DNA of 64,000 bases from CAYSNP01 sp050945855 (GCA_050945855.1 JBMNTS010000004.1:1-64000), one strand, 5' to 3'. Shown: positions 9,240 to 18,703, numbered from the stretch's first letter. The notes: generated by a model from the sequence alone, not told the origin. Program-made: numbers and translations.

Positions 9240-10559
9240 ATGGATTTATCACCCAAACAGATAGTTGCGGAACTGGATAGATATATCATAGGGCAAAAGG
9301 AAGCCAAAAAGGCGGTCGCGGTCGCGTTGCGCAACAGATACCGCCGCAGCAGGCTTTCTCCCGAACTGAGGGAAGAAATTACTCCCAAAAACATTATTAT
9401 GAAAGGCCCTACCGGAGTGGGCAAAACCGAAATAGCGCGCCGCCTTGCCAAACTTGTCAAAGCGCCTTTTATTAAGGTGGAGGCTACCAAGTTTACCGAA
9501 GTAGGGTATGTGGGACGCGACGTGGAGAGCATGGTGCGCGATTTGGTGGAAGTGGCGATACGCATGGTGCGCGAAGAAAAATACGCCGAAGTGGAGCCCA
9601 AAGCCAAAGCGGCTGCGGAAGCCAAGATTATAGACGCTCTTCTGCCGCTGAGAAAGCAAACCAATGACGAAAAGCCCATACCCGAATTAAGGGAGGAATT
9701 GCTGCGCGATTTGCGCGAGGGCAAACTTGACAAGCTTACCGTTGATATGACTGTGGAAGTCAAGCCCAAGGCGCTGCAGATAGGTCCCATAGGCGGCGGC
9801 GCGGCGGACAATAATATCGGTGATTTCTTCGGCAGCCTTATGCCTTCCCGCCGCCAGAAGCGCAAGCTTTCCGTCGCGGACGCCATGGCGCTGCTTATCG
9901 AAGAAGAAAGCTCCAGGCTGATAGACAAGGAATCCATCAATCAGGAAGCGCTGACCAGAGCGGAGCAGGACGGCATTATTTTTGTGGACGAACTGGATAA
10001 GATTGTATCCAAGGGAAGCAAGGCGCACGGTCCGGAGGTCAGCAGAGAGGGCGTTCAGAGAGATATTTTGCCCATTGTGGAGGGATGCGTCGTAAATACA
10101 AAATACGGCAATATCCGTACGGATTTTATCTTGTTTATCGCCGCTGGCGCATTTCATTTTGCCAAAGTCAGCGACCTGATTCCGGAGTTGCAGGGGCGTT
10201 TCCCTGTTACCGTGGAGTTATTAAGCCTTACTCAGGAGGATTTTGAGAAAATTTTGCGCGAGCCGGACAACGCTATTATTATGCAGTATGCCGAATTGCT
10301 GAAAATAGACAACGTGGAATTGAAATTCACAGAGGAAGCTATCGTGGAGATAGCCCGCATCGCTTATCTGGAAAACGAATCCACGGAAAATATAGGCGCC
10401 AGGCGCTTGCACACGCTTATGGAAATGTTGCTGGAGGACATTTCCTTTAACGCAAGCGGCAATCACGATATGATAGAACTTGTCATTGACAGCGCATACG
10501 TGCGCAGTCATCTGGAGCCCGCCCTAAAACAGCTTAATCTGAAAAAATATATTCTATAG
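9240..10559 (+). CDS. hslU: HslU (ClpY) ATPase subunit of the HslUV protease
   Basis: AAA+ unfoldase that feeds substrates to HslV. Begins with LSPKQIVAELDRYIIGQ and has Walker A GPTGVGKTEIA near residue 57, Walker B GIIFVDELDKI near 240, an intermediate (I) domain between them, and the C-terminal TENIGARRLHT sensor-2 region. Length 439 is close to the usual 440-465. GGAGGG precedes the start. CodY, which follows hslU in Bacillus, is absent; hisS comes next. Confidence 0.96.
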   Translation: MDLSPKQIVAELDRYIIGQKEAKKAVAVALRNRYRRSRLSPELREEITPKNIIMKGPTGVGKTEIARRLAKLVKAPFIKVEATKFTEVGYVGRDVESMVRDLVEVAIRMVREEKYAEVEPKAKAAAEAKIIDALLPLRKQTNDEKPIPELREELLRDLREGKLDKLTVDMTVEVKPKALQIGPIGGGAADNNIGDFFGSLMPSRRQKRKLSVADAMALLIEEESSRLIDKESINQEALTRAEQDGIIFVDELDKIVSKGSKAHGPEVSREGVQRDILPIVEGCVVNTKYGNIRTDFILFIAAGAFHFAKVSDLIPELQGRFPVTVELLSLTQEDFEKILREPDNAIIMQYAELLKIDNVELKFTEEAIVEIARIAYLENESTENIGARRLHTLMEMLLEDISFNASGNHDMIELVIDSAYVRSHLEPALKQLNLKKYIL

Positions 10560-10566
10560 GTGATTT

Positions 10567-11823
10567 ATGATTTCTGCGCCCAAGGGCACTAAGGATATAT
10601 TGCCCAAAGATATACACAAATGGCATTATATCGAAAAAATAATCGATAATTTGGCCTTGCTCTACGGACTTAAGGAAATAAGGACGCCGATATTTGAGCA
10701 TACCGAATTGTTTACCAGAGGAATTGGGGAGACGACCGACGTAGTAGGCAAGGAAATGTATACGTTCACGGATAAGGGCGGCAGGTCGATTACTCTCAAG
10801 CCGGAGGGCACGGCAGGTGCCGCCCGCGCTTACATAGAAAACAGCCTGGACGCCCAGCCGCAACCTTGCAAAATGTATTACAAAACCCCCGTTTTCCGCT
10901 ATGAAAAGCCGCAAAGCGGGCGGCTGCGCCAGCACCATCAGTTCGGGATAGAGATTTTCGGCTCATATTCTCCTTACGCGGACGCGGAAGCGATATGTAT
11001 CGCGCGCGGCCTGTTTGACGCCGTAGGCATTAAGGATTTACAGCTTAGGATAAACAGTATAGGCTGTCCCGCGTGCAGGCGGCAGTACAACGCGGCGCTG
11101 AAAGAGTATTTTGCCACTCATATCGATAAAATGTGCGACACCTGCGCGGAGCGCCTGGCAAAAAATCCTTTGCGCATTCTGGACTGCAAAAGCCCTGTAT
11201 GCGGCGAATTTGCCAAGAACGCTCCCAAAATGCTGGACTATTTATGCCCGGAATGTGAGCATCATCACAATACCGTAAAAGAAGCGCTGGATGCGTGCGG
11301 GATAAAATACATTGTAGACCCCATGATAGTCAGAGGGCTTGATTATTACACCAAAACCGTTTTTGAGTTTGTTTCGGACAACATAGGCGCGCAAGGCACG
11401 GTTTGCGGCGGAGGCAGGTATGACAACCTTGTCAGCGAACTGGAGGGCAAACCGGCAGGATCCGTGGGTTTTGGACTGGGCTTGGAACGCCTGATTATGG
11501 TAGCTGAGGCTACGGGCATAAAACTGGGAGAGGATATTTCGCCCGCCGTTTATATCGCCCCGCTGGGAGAGAGGCAAAGGGCGGAAGCTTTTGCTTTAAC
11601 GGCTGCTTTGCGCAACGCGGGCATAAGCGCGGAATGCGATATTCTCGACCGTTCCCTTAAAGCGCAAATGAAATACGCGGACAAGAAGGGTTATACTTAC
11701 GTTATAGTGCTGGGCGAAGAAGAATTGTCGCGTAAAGAAGCACAGGTGAAGAATATGGCTGACGGCACCGTACGTACAGTCGGTTTATCAATGATGGCAG
11801 AGTTTTTTAAGGAGATACTTTAA
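10567..11823 (+). CDS. hisS: Histidyl-tRNA synthetase
   Basis: Class II aminoacyl-tRNA synthetase charging tRNA-His. It contains motif 1 with PIFEHTELF, motif 2 YKTPVFRYEKPQSGRLRQHHQ, the histidine-specific RGLDYYTKTVFEF, motif 3 GFGLGLERL, and a C-terminal anticodon-binding domain. 418 residues. It ends on the start codon of aspS, the usual hisS-aspS pairing. No T-box leader is present; the gene appears to be read through from the upstream block. Confidence 0.96.
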   Translation: MISAPKGTKDILPKDIHKWHYIEKIIDNLALLYGLKEIRTPIFEHTELFTRGIGETTDVVGKEMYTFTDKGGRSITLKPEGTAGAARAYIENSLDAQPQPCKMYYKTPVFRYEKPQSGRLRQHHQFGIEIFGSYSPYADAEAICIARGLFDAVGIKDLQLRINSIGCPACRRQYNAALKEYFATHIDKMCDTCAERLAKNPLRILDCKSPVCGEFAKNAPKMLDYLCPECEHHHNTVKEALDACGIKYIVDPMIVRGLDYYTKTVFEFVSDNIGAQGTVCGGGRYDNLVSELEGKPAGSVGFGLGLERLIMVAEATGIKLGEDISPAVYIAPLGERQRAEAFALTAALRNAGISAECDILDRSLKAQMKYADKKGYTYVIVLGEEELSRKEAQVKNMADGTVRTVGLSMMAEFFKEIL

Positions 11824-13607
11824 TGGAAGAGACGCTATCGGGACTTAAGCGAAGCAAATATTGCGGAGAATTTTCCGCTCGTGATTTGGAAAAAAATGTA
11901 ACCGCAATGGGTTTTGTGGCAAAAAGCCGCAACCTGGGCGCGATACTGTTTATGGACTTGCGCGACAGAGCGGGAATTGTGCAGATAAGTTTTGCAGCGG
12001 AAGATGACCCCGCCCTGTTTGAAAAGGCGGCGCAGGTAAAAAGCGAGTACGTTATCGCGGTAACCGGAAAGGTTGTCGCGCGCGGCGAAAAAAACATTAA
12101 CAAGGATATCCCCACAGGCGAAATAGAAATAAAAGCGGAGGAGTTGCGCATAATCAGCGCGGCGGACCTTCCGCCTTTTGCAATTACGGAAAACAGCAAC
12201 GTGAGCGAACCGTTGCGCCTCAAATACCGTTACCTGGACTTAAGGCGCGCGGTTATGCAGCAAAAGCTGATAGTGCGCGACAAGATAATGCGCGTTACGC
12301 ACAGCTATCTTGCCAAACACGGCTTTCTTAATATCGAAACGCCCTTTTTGGGCAAATCCACCCCCGAGGGTGCGAGGGATTATCTGGTGCCTTCCAGAGT
12401 GCATCCCGGCAAGTTTTACGCCCTGCCCCAATCCCCTCAGCTTTATAAGCAGATTTTAATGATAAGCGGTCTTGACCGCTATTACCAGATAGCGCGCTGC
12501 TTTCGTGACGAGGATTTACGCGCCAACCGGCAGCCCGAGTTCAGCCAGATAGATTTGGAAATGAGCTTCGTAAGCGGTCCCGAGGACGTAATGAATATTG
12601 CGGAAGGGCTGATAAAAGAGATTTTCAAGCAGGTTTTGGGCATGAGTTTTAAGGGCAAATTCCGCCGCTTCAAATATAAGGAAGCAATGGAAAGGTTCGG
12701 CAGCGATAAGCCGGACACCCGTTTCGGTCTGGAAATTACGGATATAACCAAGTTCGCCAAAACCGGCGATTTTGCTCCTTTTAAGCAGGCGGCGAAAAGA
12801 GGACATTCGGTAAGGTGCGTCAACGCCAAAGGATTGGCGGATGCTTTTACCAGAAAAGCTATTGACAAGGCAGGCGATTTCGTAAAGGATTACGGGCTTA
12901 AAGGTCTTGCTTACGCTATTGTAAAGGACAACGAGATAACAAGCCCGATAAAAAAATATTTTTCCGAACAGGACTTTAACGGGATATTGACGCAGGCAGG
13001 CGCGGAAAAGGGAGATATAATATTTTTCGCCGCGGGCAAAAACCAAACGGTGCTTACCGCATTGGGCGTGCTCAGGCTGCAGATAGCCAAAGAGCATAAC
13101 CTGATTGACGAGAGCAGATATGATTTTCTGTGGGTCACCGATTTCCCGCTGTTTGAGTACGACGAGCAGGAGAAAAGGCTGGTGGCTATGCACCATCCCT
13201 TTACTTCTCCGCGCGATAAGGATATACGTAAACTGGATACCGCGCCCGCAAAGGTACTTGCTAAGGCATACGACCTGGTAATCAACGGAGTGGAGGCGGG
13301 CGGCGGCTCCATCAGGATACATCAAAGAGCGGTACAGCAAAAAATGTTTGAGACTATCGGTCTTTCGGAGAGCGATATTAAAGAGCGGTTCGGTTTCTTT
13401 ATGGAAGCGTTCCGTTACGGCACTCCCCCGCACGGCGGACTTGCCTTCGGGCTGGACAGGCTGGTAATGCTGCTGACCAATACGGATAATATCAAGGACG
13501 TCATCGCTTTCCCGAAAGTGCAGAACGCCTCCTGCCTTATGCAGGACGCGCCCGGCGAGGTAAGCGACGATCAATTAAAAGATTTGGGGATAATTATTAA
13601 AGAATGA
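11823..13607 (+). CDS. aspS: Aspartyl-tRNA synthetase
   Basis: Class II synthetase of the bacterial type, 594 residues, with an N-terminal OB-fold anticodon domain (VTAMGFVAKSRNLGAILFMDLRD), motif 2 (CFRDEDLRANRQPEFSQ), the bacteria-specific GAD insertion in the middle, and motif 3 (GLAFGLDRLVMLL). Whether it is discriminating or also charges tRNA-Asn cannot be told by eye. It overlaps hisS by one base and the next gene by four. Confidence 0.96.
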   Translation: MEETLSGLKRSKYCGEFSARDLEKNVTAMGFVAKSRNLGAILFMDLRDRAGIVQISFAAEDDPALFEKAAQVKSEYVIAVTGKVVARGEKNINKDIPTGEIEIKAEELRIISAADLPPFAITENSNVSEPLRLKYRYLDLRRAVMQQKLIVRDKIMRVTHSYLAKHGFLNIETPFLGKSTPEGARDYLVPSRVHPGKFYALPQSPQLYKQILMISGLDRYYQIARCFRDEDLRANRQPEFSQIDLEMSFVSGPEDVMNIAEGLIKEIFKQVLGMSFKGKFRRFKYKEAMERFGSDKPDTRFGLEITDITKFAKTGDFAPFKQAAKRGHSVRCVNAKGLADAFTRKAIDKAGDFVKDYGLKGLAYAIVKDNEITSPIKKYFSEQDFNGILTQAGAEKGDIIFFAAGKNQTVLTALGVLRLQIAKEHNLIDESRYDFLWVTDFPLFEYDEQEKRLVAMHHPFTSPRDKDIRKLDTAPAKVLAKAYDLVINGVEAGGGSIRIHQRAVQQKMFETIGLSESDIKERFGFFMEAFRYGTPPHGGLAFGLDRLVMLLTNTDNIKDVIAFPKVQNASCLMQDAPGEVSDDQLKDLGIIIKE

Positions 13608-14044
13608 AAGAATTAGGGACAGTAACGCAGAACAAAAAAGGGGAAAGCGTCGTTCGCTTTGAGCGCAAAACGGCTTGCGAGAAGTGCAATATGTGCCTAA
13701 AAAGCAAAGACGAGATGTTTGTTGAGCTTGCGGTGGCAAATACGCTGGACGCCTCGGTAGGCGACAGAGTGGAAGTGGAGATACCCGACAACACCGTGCT
13801 CAAGGCGTCCTTTATCGTCTATATTCTGCCCGCTTCCGCGTTGCTTATAGCGCTTGCGCTTACGCAGAATATGGAGGACTGGGCAAGCTTTTCCATAGCT
13901 ATCGCGGCGCTTGCCGCCACATACATCGGAGTAATCGGATTGGACAGATACTTAAAAAAGAAAAAGGGATTTATCCCTAAAATGACCGCAATATATAAAA
14001 AGGAGGATGACACACTTGAAGGAGAATCTGATAGAATTGACTGA
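13604..14044 (+). CDS. RseC/MucC-family membrane protein
   Basis: Small integral membrane protein (146 residues) of the SoxR-reducing-system RseC family, often linked to Rnf-type electron transfer in anaerobes. An N-terminal cytosolic segment holds the family cysteine motif CEKCNMC near residues 24-30, then two membrane helices at about 68-85 and 92-110 and a basic KKKKG tail. It overlaps aspS by four bases, and its last 29 bases overlap the start of the thioredoxin gene, so the two are probably made together. Function here is inferred from family only; no rnf genes are in the window. Confidence 0.75.
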   Translation: MKELGTVTQNKKGESVVRFERKTACEKCNMCLKSKDEMFVELAVANTLDASVGDRVEVEIPDNTVLKASFIVYILPASALLIALALTQNMEDWASFSIAIAALAATYIGVIGLDRYLKKKKGFIPKMTAIYKKEDDTLEGESDRID

Positions 14045-14339
14045 TGAAAATTTTGACGAAGTAATCAGCCAGGAAAAGGTTTCGCTGATAGATTTCTGGG
14101 CCAACTGGTGCCCGCCCTGCAAAATGCTGCTGCCCATTATTGACGAATTGGCGGAAGAAAAAGGGCAGGAGTACAATATCTGCAAGGTAAACGTTGACGA
14201 AAACGGGGATATTGCCGAGAGGTATTCCATTATGACAATTCCTACCCTTATGGTTTTCAAAAAAGGAGAAATGCTGGAGCGATTGGTAGGCGTCAAGCCC
14301 AAAAACCAGCTTTTGGCGATTCTTGAAAAACACGCGTAA
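14016..14339 (+). CDS. trxA: Thioredoxin
   Basis: Small redox protein with the thioredoxin fold; the active site is WCPPC near residue 27-31 instead of the common WCGPC. The cis-proline loop is MTIPTLMVFKKGE. The start is placed at TTG 14016: AGGAGG at 14001-14006 is nine bases upstream, whereas the in-frame ATG at 14007 directly abuts it. TTG also gives the standard beginning KENLIELTDENFDEVI. The product is 107 residues. A second proline in the active site usually shifts redox potential, so its preferred partner may differ from ordinary TrxA. Confidence 0.88.
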   Translation: MKENLIELTDENFDEVISQEKVSLIDFWANWCPPCKMLLPIIDELAEEKGQEYNICKVNVDENGDIAERYSIMTIPTLMVFKKGEMLERLVGVKPKNQLLAILEKHA

Positions 14340-14370
14340 GCAAAGCTTTTTGCCTATGGCTTGCATTTGC

Positions 14371-14399
14371 TTGATTAAACTTTTTTTAAGTTTTATAAT
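14371..14399 (+). promoter_or_regulatory. Sigma-A promoter of glyA
   Basis: TTGATT, 17-nt spacer, TATAAT. Predicted leader is about 15 bases, containing GAGG before the ATG. No glycine or purine riboswitch fits in this space. Confidence 0.65.
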
Positions 14400-14420
14400 A
14401 TTTACATAGAGGAAAAACAC

Positions 14421-15677
14421 ATGATTGATTTAACCCCGTTAAAAGAAAAAGATTTTGAAGTATTTTCGGCTATCGCAGAAGAGCTGGACAGACAGGAGGG
14501 CAATTTGGAGCTTATCGCAAGCGAAAACTTTGTTTCTCCCGAGGTTATGCTTGCGGCAGGCACGCATCTCACCAACAAATACGCGGAAGGATATCCTTCC
14601 CGCCGTTATTACGGGGGATGCCAGTTTGTGGACAAGGTGGAAACGCTTGCCATCGAGCGGGCAAAACAGCTTTTCGGCGCCGAACACGCCAACGTTCAGC
14701 CGCATTGCGGCAGCAGCGCGAATACGCAGGTTTATTACGCTTTGCTGAAACCCGGCGACACGGTTATGGGTATGAACCTTAATCACGGCGGGCATCTTAC
14801 CCACGGCAGTCCGGTAAGCATCAGCGGAACGTATTTTAATTTTGTGCCTTACGGCGTCAGCGAAAAGACGGGGTATATAGATTACGACGAAGTGGAAAGG
14901 ATAGCGCTGGACTGCAAGCCCAAAATGATCGTGGCGGGCGCGAGCGCGTACGCCAGGGAAATAGATTTCAAGCGTTTTCGTGAAATATGCGACAAGGTGG
15001 ACGCTTTGTTTATGGTGGACATGGCGCATATCGCGGGACTTGTGGCGTGCGGTCTGCACCAAAGCCCGATACCTTATGCTGACGTAGTCACATCCACCAC
15101 TCATAAGACCTTGCGCGGACCGCGCAGCGGTTTGATTCTGTGCAAGAGCAAATATCAGAAAATCATTGACAAGGCGGTTTTCCCCGGCACGCAGGGCGGA
15201 CCGCTGATGCATATCATAGCCGCTAAGGCGGTAGCTTTTAAGGAAGCGTTAAGCGAAGATTTCCATCGTTATTCCGCCCAAGTGGTAGCCAACGCCAAGG
15301 CGCTGGCGCAAACGCTGATGGAGGAAGGCATTAAGCTGTTTTCCGACGGAACGGACAATCATTTGATGCTGCTGGATTTAAGAGGTACGGGCTGTTCGGG
15401 CAAGGAGTTGGAAACGCTTCTCGATAAGGTAAACATCACCACCAACAAAAACTCCATTCCCTTTGATGACGCCTCCCCCTTTGACCCCAACGGATTAAGA
15501 CTGGGCACTCCCGGCGTTACCACCAGAGGTATGAAGGAAGATGAAATGCGTATAATCGGTAAATGCATAGCCAAGATTATTAAGCAAAAAGCAGCGGTCT
15601 GCGACGAGGTAAAAGCCGAAGTCGCAAAGTTGACCCAAGCTTTTCCCTTGTATAAGCACAGCATTAAAGTGAGTTGA
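14421..15677 (+). CDS. glyA: Serine hydroxymethyltransferase
   Basis: PLP enzyme interconverting serine and glycine while charging tetrahydrofolate. It has the N-terminal NLELIASENFVS and YAEGYPSRRYYGG motifs, the PLP-lysine segment TTHKTLRGPRSG, and the C-terminal LRLGTPGVTTRG. Length 418 is typical. The stop codon sits three bases before the cysteine desulfurase start, so one-carbon and Fe-S/sulfur genes share a transcript. FolD, which uses the same folate pool, is encoded at 59.5 kb. Confidence 0.97.
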   Translation: MIDLTPLKEKDFEVFSAIAEELDRQEGNLELIASENFVSPEVMLAAGTHLTNKYAEGYPSRRYYGGCQFVDKVETLAIERAKQLFGAEHANVQPHCGSSANTQVYYALLKPGDTVMGMNLNHGGHLTHGSPVSISGTYFNFVPYGVSEKTGYIDYDEVERIALDCKPKMIVAGASAYAREIDFKRFREICDKVDALFMVDMAHIAGLVACGLHQSPIPYADVVTSTTHKTLRGPRSGLILCKSKYQKIIDKAVFPGTQGGPLMHIIAAKAVAFKEALSEDFHRYSAQVVANAKALAQTLMEEGIKLFSDGTDNHLMLLDLRGTGCSGKELETLLDKVNITTNKNSIPFDDASPFDPNGLRLGTPGVTTRGMKEDEMRIIGKCIAKIIKQKAAVCDEVKAEVAKLTQAFPLYKHSIKVS

Positions 15678-15679
15678 AA

Positions 15680-16861
15680 ATGAAGGTATATCTGGACAAT
15701 TCCGCAACCACAAAAATCGCGCCCGAAGTGCTGGAGGCTATGATGCCTTACCTTACGGATACTTTCGGCAATGCCAGCAGTCTGCACGCGTTCGGCAGGG
15801 CGGCGGCGGGAGCGGTCGCGGAAGCGCGCAGTACCATAGCCAAACTAATCGGTGCGGACAGCGATGAGATATATTTTACTTCCGGAGGGACGGAAAGCGA
15901 TAATTGGGCGGCAAAAGGCGCGGCCTTTATACAAAAGAATAAAAGCGGGCATATAATAACCAGCGAGATAGAACATCCCGCGATGCTTCAGACTATGAAG
16001 TGGCTGGAAAAACAAGGTTTTTCCGTAAGCTACGCCAAAATTGACAAGGGCGGCTTTGTCAGCGCGGAAGAAATAAAGCGGCTGATAAGAGATGACACCT
16101 TTTTGGTCAGTATTATGTACGCCAACAACGAAGTAGGCTCAATTCAGCCCATTTCCGAGATAGGCGCCATCTGCAGGGAAGAAGGTATATTGTTTCATAC
16201 CGACGCCGTGCAGGCAATGAGCACCATAAAAATTGACGTTAAGGCAATGAATATTGATATGCTCTCTATGTCGGCGCATAAGTTTAACGGTCCTAAGGGC
16301 ATCGGAGCGCTGTATATCAAAAGAGGAGTCAAACTGGATACCATTGTCGCAGGCGGGCATCAGGAACGCGCAAAGCGGGGCGGCACCACCAATACCGCCG
16401 CCATAGTGGGCATGGCAAAGGCGTTGGAGATTACCTGCGCGAATATGGAAAAGAACAATCAAAAAATGTTAAGGCAAAGGGATTACTTTATAGACAGGGT
16501 GTTAAAGGAGATACCTTATACCTCCCTTAACGGCTCAAGGGAAAACAGGCTGCCCTTTAACGCCAATTTCAGTTTTGATTTTATAGAGGGCGAGTCGATA
16601 CTTATGAGTCTGGATTTGGCGGGGATAGCGGTCAGCTCCGGCTCCGCATGCTCCTCCGGTTCTCTGGAGCCTTCCCACGTAATACTTGCCTTGCAGGTAC
16701 CGCCGGAGCAGGCACATAGCTCTATTCGGTTTACACTGGGTCACGACACTACGGATGAGGAATTGGATTACGTAATAGAAAAATTAAAGGAATGCGTGGA
16801 AAAGCTGAGACGCTGGTCGCCGCTTTTTAATGTGCAGTCAGGTGAAGGGCACTATGTATAA
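15680..16861 (+). CDS. nifS: Cysteine desulfurase (NifS/IscS class)
   Basis: PLP enzyme that removes sulfur from cysteine for Fe-S cluster assembly and tRNA thiolation. YLDNSATTKIAPEV opens the protein; the PLP lysine is in SMSAHKFNGPKGIG and the persulfide cysteine in SSGSACSSGSLEPSH, the extended loop of group I desulfurases. ATG 15680 is used; the upstream TTG at 15674 overlaps the glyA stop. The product is 393 residues. It overlaps the scaffold gene by eight bases, so desulfurase and scaffold are presumably co-translated. Confidence 0.93.
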   Translation: MKVYLDNSATTKIAPEVLEAMMPYLTDTFGNASSLHAFGRAAAGAVAEARSTIAKLIGADSDEIYFTSGGTESDNWAAKGAAFIQKNKSGHIITSEIEHPAMLQTMKWLEKQGFSVSYAKIDKGGFVSAEEIKRLIRDDTFLVSIMYANNEVGSIQPISEIGAICREEGILFHTDAVQAMSTIKIDVKAMNIDMLSMSAHKFNGPKGIGALYIKRGVKLDTIVAGGHQERAKRGGTTNTAAIVGMAKALEITCANMEKNNQKMLRQRDYFIDRVLKEIPYTSLNGSRENRLPFNANFSFDFIEGESILMSLDLAGIAVSSGSACSSGSLEPSHVILALQVPPEQAHSSIRFTLGHDTTDEELDYVIEKLKECVEKLRRWSPLFNVQSGEGHYV

Positions 16862-17225
16862 TGATAAAGTATTAGAGGTTTTTGCCAACCCGAAACATAT
16901 AGGGATAATGGAAGACGCTTCCGCGGAAGGCATTGTGGGCAACGCGAGCTGCGGAGATATTATGAAAGTTTTTCTTAAAATAGAAAACGACGTTATCGTC
17001 AAGGCTTCCTTTCAGACTTTCGGGTGCGCCGCGGCAATAGCGGCCACGGATACCGCTATGGGTATGATTACCGGAAAAACGCTGGACGAGGCGCTTAAGG
17101 TTACCAACGCGGACGTTGTGGAGCAATTGGAAGGGCTGCCTCCTCAAAAGATACATTGTTCGGTAATGGCGGAGGAAGCGGTAAGAGAAGCCATTGACAA
17201 TTACAGAGCCAAGCAAAAAGGCTAA
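16854..17225 (+). CDS. nifU: IscU/NifU-type Fe-S cluster scaffold
   Basis: Scaffold on which Fe-S clusters are built with sulfur from the adjacent desulfurase. The three cluster cysteines are visible in NASCGD, FGCAAA and KIHCSVMAEEA, and YNDKVLEVFANPKHIGIM is the family N-terminus. The start is ATG 16854, preceded by AGGTGAAGG; an upstream in-frame ATG at 16830 adds residues not found in the family and lacks a site. The product is 123 residues. It contains only the N-terminal scaffold domain, without the C-terminal Nfu domain. Confidence 0.92.
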   Translation: MYNDKVLEVFANPKHIGIMEDASAEGIVGNASCGDIMKVFLKIENDVIVKASFQTFGCAAAIAATDTAMGMITGKTLDEALKVTNADVVEQLEGLPPQKIHCSVMAEEAVREAIDNYRAKQKG

Positions 17226-17274
17226 ATTCAACCTAATATTTAATTAAAAGTATATCTAATCGGTATTTCGGTTA

Positions 17275-17303
17275 TTGACCGAAAGGCGCTTTTATGCTAA
17301 AAT
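17275..17303 (+). promoter_or_regulatory. Sigma-A promoter of the phosphoesterase gene
   Basis: TTGACC, 17-nt spacer, TAAAAT with TGC extended -10. It overlaps a 7-bp hairpin (TTTCGGT/ACCGAAA, 17266-17284) that could weakly terminate the preceding Fe-S operon. Confidence 0.6.
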
Positions 17304-17320
17304 CTAAGTGAGGTTCTACT

Positions 17321-18457
17321 ATGAAGAAAAAATGTTTTTTTATTAAAGTATTGAAAGGGATAGGGACTGTCCTGTTGAGCATTGCTTTCGCCTTTGTAGG
17401 TCTTGCGTTTGTACTGTTGGTACAGCCCAAGCAGAATTTAGAGCTGGTGGGCGCGATACAACCCGTAGCACATCGCGATCTTGAAGTGGCTAAAGACGAG
17501 GACGGCTACTGGACCATAACCAAGCCCGACGACAGCGAGCTGGTTATCCTGCAGCTTACGGATATACATATCGGCAACAGCCTGTTTACCCAAGGGAGGG
17601 ATAAACTTGCCATAGAGGCCGTTACAAAGATAGTCAATCATGTTCAGCCCGACCTTATTATCGCTACCGGCGACATCGTGTATCCCATCAATATTCAGGG
17701 CGGCAACGGCAACAACCTTGCCTCTTATAAGATTTTCGCGGGTATGATGGAGTCTTTCGGCATCCCCTGGGCGCTTACCTTCGGCAATCATGACAGCGAA
17801 TTTTTAAGTTTGTATACCAAACAGGAGTTGGGCGAATACCTTGTGACCCTAGAGCATTGCCTGTTCCAGCCCGGTCCTGCGGATATCAACGGCGTGGGTA
17901 ATTATGTTATTAAGGTGTTAAATAGCGACGGCAGCCTTAACAACGCGCTTGTTCTGATGGATTCCAACGCTTACGAAGATTACAACCCGTGGCATTATGA
18001 CAAAATCCGCGATAACCAGATAGTCTGGTATGAGAATACCCTCAAAGCAATTTCACCCTCCGAGGAGGATTTGGTCCCTTCGCTTGCCTTCTTCCATATC
18101 CCGTTAAACGAGTTTGAGGATGCGTGGCGGCTTTACAAACAGGACTCCGACGAAGTGGAGTATTTGTTCGGCGCGGCAAGAGAGCCTGACGAAAAAGTGT
18201 GCGCTCCTTATACCAAAGGCAATATGTTTGACAAAATGGTGGAACTGGGCAGCACAAAAGGAGTATTTGTGGGTCACGACCATTACAACAACTGGTCTAT
18301 CCGCTATAAGGGAATAGAATTATCCTACGGCTATTCCATAGATTACCTTGCGTACTCCACCGCCATAAAGAAAGTAGACCAGAGGGGCGGCACGATTATC
18401 CGCATCGCTGACGACGGCTCGTACTACACCGAAAAGAAACTGCTTATTGATATGTAA
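17321..18457 (+). CDS. Membrane-anchored calcineurin-like metallophosphoesterase
   Basis: Extracytoplasmic phosphoesterase of 378 residues: an N-terminal basic stretch and one membrane helix (about 8-32), then the dinuclear-metal motifs LTDIHIGN, ATGDIVYP, TFGNHDSE, FFHIPLNE and FVGHDHYNN. These are all the ligands expected of an active calcineurin-type enzyme. Lipid or nucleotide substrates are possible, but nothing in the sequence fixes the substrate. It is monocistronic between its own promoter and a strong terminator. A second, larger member of the same superfamily lies at 48415-50199 (-). Confidence 0.8.
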   Translation: MKKKCFFIKVLKGIGTVLLSIAFAFVGLAFVLLVQPKQNLELVGAIQPVAHRDLEVAKDEDGYWTITKPDDSELVILQLTDIHIGNSLFTQGRDKLAIEAVTKIVNHVQPDLIIATGDIVYPINIQGGNGNNLASYKIFAGMMESFGIPWALTFGNHDSEFLSLYTKQELGEYLVTLEHCLFQPGPADINGVGNYVIKVLNSDGSLNNALVLMDSNAYEDYNPWHYDKIRDNQIVWYENTLKAISPSEEDLVPSLAFFHIPLNEFEDAWRLYKQDSDEVEYLFGAAREPDEKVCAPYTKGNMFDKMVELGSTKGVFVGHDHYNNWSIRYKGIELSYGYSIDYLAYSTAIKKVDQRGGTIIRIADDGSYYTEKKLLIDM

Positions 18458-18489
18458 TACATGCTGAATAATAAGGCAAATTATCCTAC

Positions 18490-18518
18490 AAGCCAAGCCT
18501 TAAAGGTTTGGCTTTTTT
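18490..18518 (+). terminator. Intrinsic terminator after the phosphoesterase
   Basis: AAGCCAAGCC pairs with GGTTTGGCTT (10 bp with one wobble, TTAAA loop), followed by six T. The following 18520-18700 stretch holds no supported gene. Confidence 0.85.
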
Positions 18519-18703
18519 GCGATAAGATATGTGGGAGGATAAAGAGAGTGGCGACGGATGGTGGAATTATGATTTTGAGGGTAGAAAACTTATTCGCAGG
18601 CAAACGCTTAAATAAAATTATCAAAATGAATAAACATAAGACCCTAACCTTTTTACGATAAAGAGGATTCTATAATGTTGATTAAAGGGATTAACGGTTT
18701 AAG

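Noticed and set aside
10560..10566. T-box leader for hisS-aspS
   Set aside because: hisS follows hslU by seven bases, so there is no room for a leader.
14340..14420. Glycine riboswitch upstream of glyA
   Set aside because: Only about 80 bases are available, occupied by the promoter and a short leader.
18461..18661. 66-codon ORF after the phosphoesterase
   Set aside because: It runs through a strong terminator, has no ribosome binding site and unusual composition.
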